This document shows, piece by piece, positions 1 to 5,365 of a stretch of DNA of 8,306 bases. Position numbers and translations under genes: made by a program. How positions within the stretch are numbered: the first letter of the stretch is position 1; each line of letters starts with the position of its first letter. Source of the DNA: Caulobacteraceae bacterium (lineage in GTDB: Bacteria; Pseudomonadota; Alphaproteobacteria; Caulobacterales; Caulobacteraceae); NCBI GenBank assembly GCA_020852035.1, contig JADZBR010000280.1, positions 1 through 8,306 of the forward strand, written 5' to 3'. The notes under the pieces were generated by a model, which did not search any database, was not told the origin of the DNA, and worked only from the letters and a program-made list of their open reading frames with translations.

Positions 1-1
1 C

Positions 2-514
2 CTGCGCCACATCATCTACAAGGGCGCCGACGCCCCCTGGCGGCGGGCGCGCAAGAACCTCGGGCTGATGATGCGCGAGGGGCTGCTTAAGGAGAACATC
101 GACGGCGAGGCGCTGATCTGGGCGCACCAGCGGCTCCTGGCCCGGCCCGAGCAACGGCGCATCCTGATGGTCATCTCCGACGGGGCGCCGGTGGACGATT
201 CCACCCTCAGCGTGAACTCCGGCCACTACCTCGAACGCCACCTGCGCGAAGTGATCGCCGAGATCGAGGGCAAGAGCCCGGTGCAGCTGATCGCCATCGG
301 CATCGGCCACGACGTGACCCGCTACTACCGGCGGGCGGTGACCATCGTCGATGTGGAGCAGCTGGCCGGCACCATCGTCGAGCAGCTGGCCGAGCTCTTC
401 GACGAGGAGCCGCGGCGGATGACCCGCAAGATGGCCGGCCTGCTGCAGCCGCCGCCGGGGGCGGAGGCGCCGAAGAAGACGACCTCAAGGGAAGTGAAGA
501 GGGTGCTTGCGTGA
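2..514 (+). CDS. cobT: Cobaltochelatase subunit CobT, C-terminal part (5' end outside window)
   Basis: This is the last 170 residues of CobT, which with CobS forms the AAA+/VWA-type chaperone complex that works with CobN to insert cobalt into hydrogenobyrinate a,c-diamide in aerobic cobalamin synthesis (cytoplasmic). The frame is open from base 2. Visible family features are the stretch RRKNLG-like 'ARKNLGLMMREGLLKENIDG', the segment 'ALIWAHQRLLARPEQRRILM', and the VWA/MIDAS-like 'VISDGAPVDDSTLS', followed by 'LIAIGIGHDVTRYYRRAV' and 'EQLAGTIVEQLAELF', which closes the VWA fold. The tail after residue ~145 is short, basic and low-complexity. The stop codon overlaps the GTG start of the next gene (GTGA). 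The family call is firm from the VWA and flanking motifs; the N-terminal part cannot be assessed. Confidence 0.93.
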   Translation: MRHIIYKGADAPWRRARKNLGLMMREGLLKENIDGEALIWAHQRLLARPEQRRILMVISDGAPVDDSTLSVNSGHYLERHLREVIAEIEGKSPVQLIAIGIGHDVTRYYRRAVTIVDVEQLAGTIVEQLAELFDEEPRRMTRKMAGLLQPPPGAEAPKKTTSREVKRVLA

Positions 515-1497
515 AGACGTCGGGGGGCGTGCTGGCCGGTCTGATCCTCAGCGCGGCGCTCGCCGCCTGCGCGCCGCCGCCGGCGCCCTTGCCGGCCGGT
601 CCCATGCCGGTGGGCGATGGGGTCGCGGTCAGGGCCACGCCCGTGCCGCTGAACCCGGACGATCCGGACCAGGCACGTATCGGCGATTTCGTCTACGCGG
701 GCGGGGTGGCGCTGACCTCGGACCAGACCTCGCGCCTGCATGGCCTCTCCGACCTGGTGGTGAAGGGCGATCGCCTGTGGTCGATCAGCGACGACGGCGA
801 CGCCTTCGAGGCGCGGCTGGTGCTGGACAAGGCCGGCCGCCTGGTGGGGGTCGCGGACGGCCGGCTCACCGCCCTGACCGGGCCGGACGGCAAGCCGCTG
901 CAGGGCAAGGCGCTGGGCGACGCCGAGGGGCTGGCGATCCTGCCGAACGGCGACCGGCTGGTCTCCTTCGAGCGCCAGCACCGCATATGGCGCTATCCCG
1001 CCGAAGGTGGGCCGCCTGCGCCCGCACCGATGCCCGACGTGGCGATGGCCGAGAACGACGGCATGGAGGCGATCACGGCCGATCCGGAAGTCGCGCCCGA
1101 CGCCTACGCGGTGGGTGTCGAGGCGACCGGCGCCGTGTTTGCCTGCCGCCTCTCGGCCGAGTGCCGGCAGATCGGGACGGTGGAGAAGAGCGACGACTTC
1201 GGCCTGGTCGCCCTGTCGAGGGGACCTGGCGAGCATCGCCTCACCATGCTGCGCGCCTGGGATCCCCTGCGCGGCAACCGCATCGTCGTGCGCGTGAAGC
1301 CGCCGAACGGCGAGCGGGCCGAGATGACGCTGTCGCGACCCCTGACCGTCGACAATTTCGAGGGCGCGGCCATCGTCCCGGGCCCAGCCGGGGCCTTGCG
1401 GGTCTACCTGCTCTCGGACGACAACTTCCAGAGTTCCCAGCGGACCCTTCTGCTGGCGTTCGACTGGAAGCCGCCGAAGCCCGTTGGCGCCAAGTGA
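511..1497 (+). CDS. Lipoprotein of the phytase-like / esterase-like beta-propeller family
   Basis: A 328-residue exported protein. The N-terminus is a lipoprotein signal: K2, a hydrophobic stretch at 7-19, and lipobox L17-A-A-C20, followed by a Pro/Ala-rich linker to about residue 50. The rest resembles the 'esterase-like activity of phytase' family (PF13449-type propeller). Acidic-glycine words recur about once per blade: GLSDL 78-82, DAEGLAI 137-143, ENDGMEAIT 181-189, NFEGAAIV 282-289 and LLSDDNF 300-306, with the typical 'SFERQHRIWRYP' at 152-163. The biochemical substrate of these proteins is mostly unproven, so neither phytase nor esterase activity should be assumed. The GTG start overlaps the cobT stop by GTGA, and a purine-rich AGAGGG lies about 8 nt upstream. 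It probably sits in the periplasm, anchored to a membrane. The family is fairly sure; the function is not. Confidence 0.82.
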   Translation: MKTSGGVLAGLILSAALAACAPPPAPLPAGPMPVGDGVAVRATPVPLNPDDPDQARIGDFVYAGGVALTSDQTSRLHGLSDLVVKGDRLWSISDDGDAFEARLVLDKAGRLVGVADGRLTALTGPDGKPLQGKALGDAEGLAILPNGDRLVSFERQHRIWRYPAEGGPPAPAPMPDVAMAENDGMEAITADPEVAPDAYAVGVEATGAVFACRLSAECRQIGTVEKSDDFGLVALSRGPGEHRLTMLRAWDPLRGNRIVVRVKPPNGERAEMTLSRPLTVDNFEGAAIVPGPAGALRVYLLSDDNFQSSQRTLLLAFDWKPPKPVGAK

Positions 1498-2630
1498 GGC
1501 CGGCCAACATCGCCGACTACCGCGAGGCGGCGCGCCGGCGCCTGCCGCGGGTGCTGTTCGACTACATCGACGGCGGCGCCTACGCCGAGCGGACCATGGC
1601 CGCTAACGTCGCCGACCTGGAGTCCATCGAGCTGCGCCAGCGGGTGCTGGTGGATGTCGGCAAGCTCTCGATGGGGACCGAGCTGTTCGGCCAGTCGCTC
1701 TCCATGCCCGTAGCGCTGTCGCCCGTGGGGATGGCGGGCATGTACCACCGCCGGGGCGAGGCGCAGGCCGCCGCGGCGGCTCAGAAGGCCGGCGTGGCCT
1801 TCAGCCTTTCCACGGTCGGGGTGTGCTCCATCGAGGAAGTGGCCAGAGCCGCCGGCGCCCCGCCCTGGTTCCAGCTCTACATGATCCGCGATCGCGGCTT
1901 CATGAAGGAGGTGCTGGCCAAGGCCCGCGAGGCGGCCTGCCCGGTGCTGCTGTTCACCGTCGACCTGCCGCTGCCGGGCGCGCGCTATCGCGACACCCGC
2001 AACGCCATGACCGCCCAGACGCTGGAGGCCAGGAGCCGGCGCATCTGGCAGGGGATCACCCATCCGGGCTGGTCGTGGGACGTGATGGTGCGCGGCGGCC
2101 CGCACAGCTTCGCCAACGTCGCCGCCGCGAACCCGGACATGAAGGGCATCGACGCCTTCTGGCCGTGGATCGTGCGCAACTTCGACCCGACCGTGACCTG
2201 GGACGACATCGCCTGGGTGCGCGAGCAGTGGCCGGGGCCGCTGGTGCTGAAGGGCGTGCTGGACGTCGAGGACGCGCGCGAGGCGGTGCGCCGGGGCGTC
2301 GAGGGGATCGTGGTCTCCAACCACGGCGGGCGCCAGCTCGACGGCGTCGCCAGCGGCATCGCCGCCCTGCCGGCCATCGCCGACGCCGTGGGCGACGATC
2401 TCACCGTGCTGATGGACGGCGGCGTGCGCTCGGGACTCGATGTGCTGAAGGCGCTGGCGCATGGGGCGAAGGGCGTGCTGATCGGCCGGGCCTGGGCCTG
2501 GTCGCTGGCCGCCGGCGGCGAGGCGGGCGTGACCCACATGCTGAACATCATGCGCCAGGAGCTGCGCATGGCGATGGCGCTGACCGGCTGCACGGACGTG
2601 CGGACGGCGGGGCGGCATCTGATCGCCTGA
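1494..2630 (+). CDS. lldD: FMN-dependent L-lactate dehydrogenase (alpha-hydroxy acid oxidase family)
   Basis: A 378-residue member of the FMN-dependent alpha-hydroxy-acid dehydrogenase family. Family knowledge: LldD oxidises L-lactate to pyruvate and passes electrons to the respiratory quinone pool at the inner membrane. Visible elements are DYIDGGAY 23-30 (active-site Tyr24), SPVGMAGM 76-83, WFQLY 125-129 (Tyr129), FTVDLP 154-159, R165/R169 in 'GARYRDTRN', VLKGV 251-255 (Lys253), the catalytic SNHGGRQLDG 275-284 (His277, Arg280), MDGGVRSG 307-314 and LIGRAW 329-334. The reading frame stays open far upstream, but the start is placed at GTG 1494. There the protein begins 'MRPANIADYREAA', in register with known LldD N-termini, and the codon overlaps the preceding stop (GTGA). 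No convincing separate ribosome site is visible, so translation is probably coupled. Lactate is the likeliest substrate; other 2-hydroxy acids are possible. Confidence 0.9.
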   Translation: MRPANIADYREAARRRLPRVLFDYIDGGAYAERTMAANVADLESIELRQRVLVDVGKLSMGTELFGQSLSMPVALSPVGMAGMYHRRGEAQAAAAAQKAGVAFSLSTVGVCSIEEVARAAGAPPWFQLYMIRDRGFMKEVLAKAREAACPVLLFTVDLPLPGARYRDTRNAMTAQTLEARSRRIWQGITHPGWSWDVMVRGGPHSFANVAAANPDMKGIDAFWPWIVRNFDPTVTWDDIAWVREQWPGPLVLKGVLDVEDAREAVRRGVEGIVVSNHGGRQLDGVASGIAALPAIADAVGDDLTVLMDGGVRSGLDVLKALAHGAKGVLIGRAWAWSLAAGGEAGVTHMLNIMRQELRMAMALTGCTDVRTAGRHLIA

Positions 2631-2635
2631 AACGA

Positions 2636-2666
2636 AAACGGCCCGCGAGGTGATCGCGGGCCGTTT
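2636..2666. terminator. Bidirectional intrinsic terminator between lldD and rpmB
   Basis: A perfect inverted repeat with a 12-bp stem (AAACGGCCCGCG / CGCGGGCCGTTT) and a 7-nt loop. The stem is GC-rich, ending in TTT on the + strand and in TTTT on the - strand. It lies 5 bp after the lldD stop and about 23 bp past the rpmB stop, between two convergent genes, so it can end both transcripts. Confidence 0.88.
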
Positions 2667-2689
2667 CGCATTCGATGGAAGGTCGGGCC

Positions 2690-2986
2690 TTAGGCCGCGG
2701 CCGTCTCGGCCATCTTGGCCTTCAGCTGGCGGCGGATCTTGGCGGCCTTCGGGGAGAGCTTCTCTTCCCGGGCGCCCAGCAGGAAGGCGTCGAGACCGCC
2801 CTTGAAGTCGAGGGTGCGCAGCGCCGCATTGGTGATGCGCAGGGTGAACTTCTGGCCGAGCGCGTCGGAATGCAGCGTGGCCGGCGACAGGGCCGGCAGG
2901 AAGCGGCGCTTGGACTTGATGTTCGAGTGGCTCACATGGTGGCCAACCATCGGACCGACACCCGTGAGTTCGCAACGGCGCGACAT
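2690..2986 (-). CDS. rpmB: 50S ribosomal protein L28
   Basis: A 98-residue L28, a structural protein of the large ribosomal subunit. It begins MSRRCELTG and shows the family pattern 'VSHSNIKSKRRFLPAL', 'TLHSDALGQKFTLRI', 'NAALRTLDFKGGLDAFLL' and 'LSPKAAKIRRQLKAK'. Length and a basic composition fit alphaproteobacterial L28. Only one cysteine is present, so this is the zinc-free form. It stands alone as a single gene, divergent from the DUF3617-type gene and convergent with lldD, with its own promoter (about 3048-3077) and the shared terminator. A modest AAGG lies about 13 nt before the ATG. Confidence 0.97.
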   Translation of the reverse strand: MSRRCELTGVGPMVGHHVSHSNIKSKRRFLPALSPATLHSDALGQKFTLRITNAALRTLDFKGGLDAFLLGAREEKLSPKAAKIRRQLKAKMAETAAA

Positions 2987-3047
2987 GGACTTAAGACCTT
3001 CGAGAATTCAGATGCGCGAGGGCCGCAAAGCCCGCGCGAAGGGCGGG

Positions 3048-3077
3048 CGTATAGGCGAAGAGCCCCCATCGCGTCAA
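3048..3077 (-). promoter_or_regulatory. Probable sigma70-type promoter for rpmB
   Basis: Read on the minus strand, TTGACG (3077-3072) is followed after 18 nt by TATACG (3053-3048). This matches the housekeeping -35 at 5 of 6 and the -10 at 4 of 6. Transcription would start near 3041, giving a leader of roughly 55 nt before the rpmB ATG. The location directly upstream of a constitutively expressed ribosomal gene supports the call; no experimental start is known from the sequence itself. Confidence 0.6.
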
Positions 3078-3148
3078 GGCTGGCGGCCTTCAACCTGGGT
3101 TCAGCTTGCCCCACCTATAGCGGCTGTCCGTCACTGTCAGGAGTCCCG

Positions 3149-3583
3149 ATGACCGCCCGCCTCCGCCTGCTACCCGCGCTTGGCCTCGTCGCCGTCCTCG
3201 GCGCGTCCGCGCCGCTGGCCGCCCAGGGGGCTGATTCCCCCGTCGCGCCCGGCTATTGGGAGTACAAGGTCAGCGTGCTCGGCATTCCGGCCTCCACCGA
3301 GAAGCGCTGCGTGACGCCCTCGGAGATGGACCGCTTCTTCCCGGAGATCTGCACGCGCCGCTTCACCTGCAAATACCCGGTCAAGCGCGTCGGCAACGGC
3401 AAGATCGCCCTGAAGGGCGTCTGGATCGACAAGAAGCAGCGCGAGGCCCCGGTGGAGGCCAGCGGCACCTATGCCCGCGAGCGGTTCGACCTGGACGTCA
3501 GCATGAAGACCATCCACGGCCTGCCGCTGGCCGGGAAGCTGGCGGCCAGGCGGCTGGGCGAATGCCCGGCGCCGGCGGCTTGA
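3149..3583 (+). CDS. Exported DUF3617-type small protein with four cysteines
   Basis: A 144-residue protein with a signal peptide (basic start MTARLR, hydrophobic 8-24, probable cleavage near residues 25-29 after AxA/AQG). The mature part opens with 'PGYWEYKVSVLGIP' and contains 'EKRCVTPSEM', the pattern I associate with DUF3617 proteins: a 'PG-W-E' start, then a cysteine followed by TP. Four cysteines remain after processing (C54, C68, C74, C139), enough for two disulfides in the periplasm. The function of the family is not established. The reading frame extends upstream, but the ATG at 3149 is chosen because AGGAG lies 6-7 nt before it and the signal peptide begins exactly there. It appears monocistronic. 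Confidence 0.78.
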   Translation: MTARLRLLPALGLVAVLGASAPLAAQGADSPVAPGYWEYKVSVLGIPASTEKRCVTPSEMDRFFPEICTRRFTCKYPVKRVGNGKIALKGVWIDKKQREAPVEASGTYARERFDLDVSMKTIHGLPLAGKLAARRLGECPAPAA

Positions 3584-3593
3584 CGCTTCGCAA

Positions 3594-3621
3594 TTGTGGT
3601 GAATCTGCGTTAAGATACAAT
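3594..3621 (+). promoter_or_regulatory. Candidate promoter for the rRNA-modification operon
   Basis: TTGTGG (3594-3599) is separated by 16 nt from TACAAT (3616-3621), a 5-of-6 match to the -10 consensus but only 3 of 6 at -35. It lies in the AT-richer gap ahead of the methyltransferase gene and would give a leader of about 97 nt. A GANTC site (3601-3605) and a TTAA (3610-3613) fall inside the spacer. A weaker alternative is TTGGAC (3646-3651), 17 nt, CATGAT (3669-3674). Confidence 0.35.
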
Positions 3622-3676
3622 AGCTTGTAGGGAACAAACGCCGAATTGGACGAAGTCGCTGATTCGGACATGATTC
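3601..3676. promoter_or_regulatory. Cluster of three GANTC (CcrM-type) methylation sites
   Basis: GAATC at 3601-3605 and GATTC at 3661-3665 and 3672-3676; the last two are part of a TGATTCG direct repeat with an 11-bp period. GANTC is the CcrM methyltransferase target in alphaproteobacteria, and its methylation state can control promoters together with GcrA. By hand I count 17 such sites in the whole window, so three in 76 bp of non-coding DNA is a local enrichment. A regulatory role is inference. Confidence 0.5.
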
Positions 3677-3698
3677 GTTTCATGCCCGTTCGGGGCGA

Positions 3699-3717
3699 TT
3701 AACCATGAGGCTTAACC
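3699..3717 (+). promoter_or_regulatory. CtrA-like half-box pair (TTAACCAT ... TTAACC)
   Basis: TTAACCAT (3699-3706) and a second TTAACC (3712-3717) lie just before the methyltransferase start. TTAACCAT is a known form of the CtrA half-site in Caulobacter-type bacteria. The two TTAA words here are separated by 9 nt rather than the canonical 7, so cooperative dimer binding is uncertain. The position downstream of the candidate promoter would suit repression. Confidence 0.35.
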
Positions 3718-3724
3718 CGCAGCC

Positions 3725-4630
3725 ATGACCACCGAGGCCGCCTATGGTCGCCCGCCGCCGGATGTGGCGCAGGTGGGCGGCGCTGCGCTGCAGCTTTCGC
3801 CGCTGGTGCTCGGTTCGACGGCGATCGAGGCGATCGCGGACCGGTCGCTCGACCGCATCACGGTCCTCGCCCCGCCCGCCACGCTGGAGCGGCGCTATGT
3901 GCTGGCCCACGCGCTGCGGGTGCTGAGGCCAGGCGGGCAGCTGGTGGCGGCGGCGCCCAAGGCGAAGGGCGGGGCGCGGCTGGCAGGCGAACTTGAGGCC
4001 CTGGGCGCGTCCCCGACCACCGAGAGCCGCCGGCATCACAAAATCTGCACGGGCCGCCGACCGGAGTCGCTGGACGCCCTCGCCGAGGCCATCGCCGCGG
4101 GCGCGCCCCGCCAGGAAGCGAACGGGCTCTGGACCCAGCCTGGCGTCTTCAGCTGGGATCGGCTGGACGGCGGAACGGCCGTGCTGCTGGGCGTCCTGCC
4201 GGCGATGGCCGGGCGCGGGGTCGATCTCGGCTGCGGACTCGGTCTGATTTCGCGCGCGGTGCTGTCGGCGGGCGAGGTCTCAGAGATCGCGCTGATCGAC
4301 CTCGACCGCAGGGTCGTCGATCTGGCCGCGCGCAATGCGCCCGATCCGCGCGCCCGCGTCCTGTGGCGCGATCTGCGCGAGCCGCAGTCCGATCTGGCCG
4401 GGTTGGACTTCGCGGTCAGCAACCCGCCATTCCACGATGGCGGGGCCGAGGATCGGGCGCTCGGGCAGGCGTTCATCCGGCGGGCGGCCGAGATGCTCGG
4501 CAAGGGGGGCGTGCTCTGGCTGGTCGCCAACCGGCACCTTCCCTATGAGGCGGAATTGAAGGGCGCCTTCGCCAAGGTCCGGCTGGCCGCCGAGACGGGC
4601 GGCTTCAAGGTCTATGAGGCCCGGCGATGA
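3725..4630 (+). CDS. RsmC-like 16S rRNA guanine-N2 methyltransferase
   Basis: A 301-residue class I S-adenosylmethionine methyltransferase. The layout matches RsmC, which methylates G1207 of 16S rRNA in 30S subunits: a degenerate methyltransferase-like N-terminal half (to about residue 125), then a catalytic half. The catalytic half shows 'TQPGVFSWDRLDGGTAVLL' (137-155, the RsmC 'GVFS-D--D-G---LL' word), SAM-binding motif I VDLGCGLGLIS (166-176), acidic motif II in 'LIDLD' (190-194), catalytic NPPF (233-236) followed by HDG, and 'LVANRHLPYE' (266-275). N2-guanine methyltransferases use NPP[FY], so base methylation is well supported; the exact position G1207 is inferred from overall similarity and from the rsuA neighbour. 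No strong ribosome site stands before the ATG (GAGG lies about 14 nt away). The gene ends in an ATGA overlap with rsuA. Confidence 0.8.
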   Translation: MTTEAAYGRPPPDVAQVGGAALQLSPLVLGSTAIEAIADRSLDRITVLAPPATLERRYVLAHALRVLRPGGQLVAAAPKAKGGARLAGELEALGASPTTESRRHHKICTGRRPESLDALAEAIAAGAPRQEANGLWTQPGVFSWDRLDGGTAVLLGVLPAMAGRGVDLGCGLGLISRAVLSAGEVSEIALIDLDRRVVDLAARNAPDPRARVLWRDLREPQSDLAGLDFAVSNPPFHDGGAEDRALGQAFIRRAAEMLGKGGVLWLVANRHLPYEAELKGAFAKVRLAAETGGFKVYEARR

Positions 4631-5364
4631 GCAAGCCGCCGATGGCCAGGCTGGACCGGCTGCTCGCCAATCTCGGCTACGGCTCGCGGCGGGAGGTGCA
4701 GGCGATGGTCGCCGCCGGCCGCGTGGTGCTGGACGGCGTGGCGCTGAAGGACGCCGGGGCCAGGATCGCCGTCACTTCCGATCTGCCGGCGCGGATGACC
4801 GTCGGCGGCCAGCCGGTCGATCCCCCGGCGCCGCTGACCCTGATGATGCACAAACCGCTCGGCGTGGTCTGCTCGCACACCGAGGCGGGCCAGCGGATCT
4901 ACGACCTGTTGCCGCGCCGCTGGCGGCTGCGCGACCCGGCGCTCTCGACCGTGGGGCGGCTCGACAAGGAGACCTCGGGCCTGATCCTGATCACCGACGA
5001 CGGGCCGCTGCTGCACCGGATCATCTCGCCTCGGGCGCACGTGGAGAAACGCTATCTGGCGCACCTCGACCGGCCGCTCTCCGGCGGCGAGGCGGCGGTG
5101 TTCGCGAGCGGGAGTCTGATGCTCGACGGCGAGGACAAGCCCCTGCTGCCGGCGCGGCTGGAGGTCGTCGATCCGCGCACCGTGCGGCTGACGATCTCGG
5201 AGGGGCGCTACCACCAGGTCCGGCGCATGTTCGCGGCCGTCGGCAACCACGTGACCACCCTGCACCGCGAGGCGGTGGGCGGGCTGGAGCTGCCGCCCGA
5301 CCTCGAGCCGGGCGCCCACCGGGTGATGACGCCGGGCGACATCCAGCGGGTGTTCGGCGCCTGA
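4627..5364 (+). CDS. rsuA: 16S rRNA pseudouridine-516 synthase
   Basis: A 245-residue pseudouridine synthase of the RsuA/RluB/E/F family. An S4 RNA-binding domain occupies about residues 7-60 ('ARLDRLLANLGYGSRREVQ', 'GRVVLDG'). The catalytic domain carries 'LMMHKPLGVVCS' (72-83), the active-site GRLDKETSGL (110-119, nucleophile Asp113) and 'ISPRAHVEKRYL'. The C-terminal signature includes 'LTISEGRYHQVRRMFAAVGN', nearly the same as E. coli RsuA, with 'HRE-VGG--L' after it. This favours RsuA (Psi516 in the 530 loop of 16S rRNA) over the 23S-specific relatives. Its ATG overlaps the end of the methyltransferase gene (ATGA), so two 16S-modifying enzymes are co-translated. The stop lies one base from the stop of the converging Ddl gene. 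Confidence 0.9.
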   Translation: MSKPPMARLDRLLANLGYGSRREVQAMVAAGRVVLDGVALKDAGARIAVTSDLPARMTVGGQPVDPPAPLTLMMHKPLGVVCSHTEAGQRIYDLLPRRWRLRDPALSTVGRLDKETSGLILITDDGPLLHRIISPRAHVEKRYLAHLDRPLSGGEAAVFASGSLMLDGEDKPLLPARLEVVDPRTVRLTISEGRYHQVRRMFAAVGNHVTTLHREAVGGLELPPDLEPGAHRVMTPGDIQRVFGA

Positions 5365-5365
5365 G

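Noticed and set aside
507..1493. Upstream extension of the lldD reading frame
   Set aside because: The extension is Arg/Gly-rich and out of frame with the well-supported lipoprotein gene. The LldD family N-terminus matches the GTG at 1494.
1404..2975. Long minus-strand open frame opposite lldD and rpmB
   Set aside because: Its translation is His/Arg/Gly/Ala-rich without any family motif, and the plus strand carries a fully conserved lldD. It partly covers rpmB in another frame. High GC content makes such antisense frames common.
3030..3048. Inverted repeat GCCCGC...GCGGGC next to the rpmB -10
   Set aside because: It overlaps the promoter edge and would be only partly transcribed. Short GC repeats like this are expected by chance here.
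3116..3121. TATAGC as a -10 for the DUF3617-type gene
   Set aside because: No acceptable -35 lies 16-18 nt upstream (ACCTGG at the expected place), so a promoter cannot be placed with confidence.
2675..3148. Upstream extension of the DUF3617-type gene across rpmB
   Set aside because: It lies antisense to rpmB. The signal peptide and the AGGAG ribosome site both point to ATG 3149.
3551..3568. Hairpin GCTGGGC-GAAT-GCCCGGC at the end of the DUF3617-type gene
   Set aside because: It contains a wobble pair, lies inside the coding region and has no T-run, so it is not supported as a terminator.
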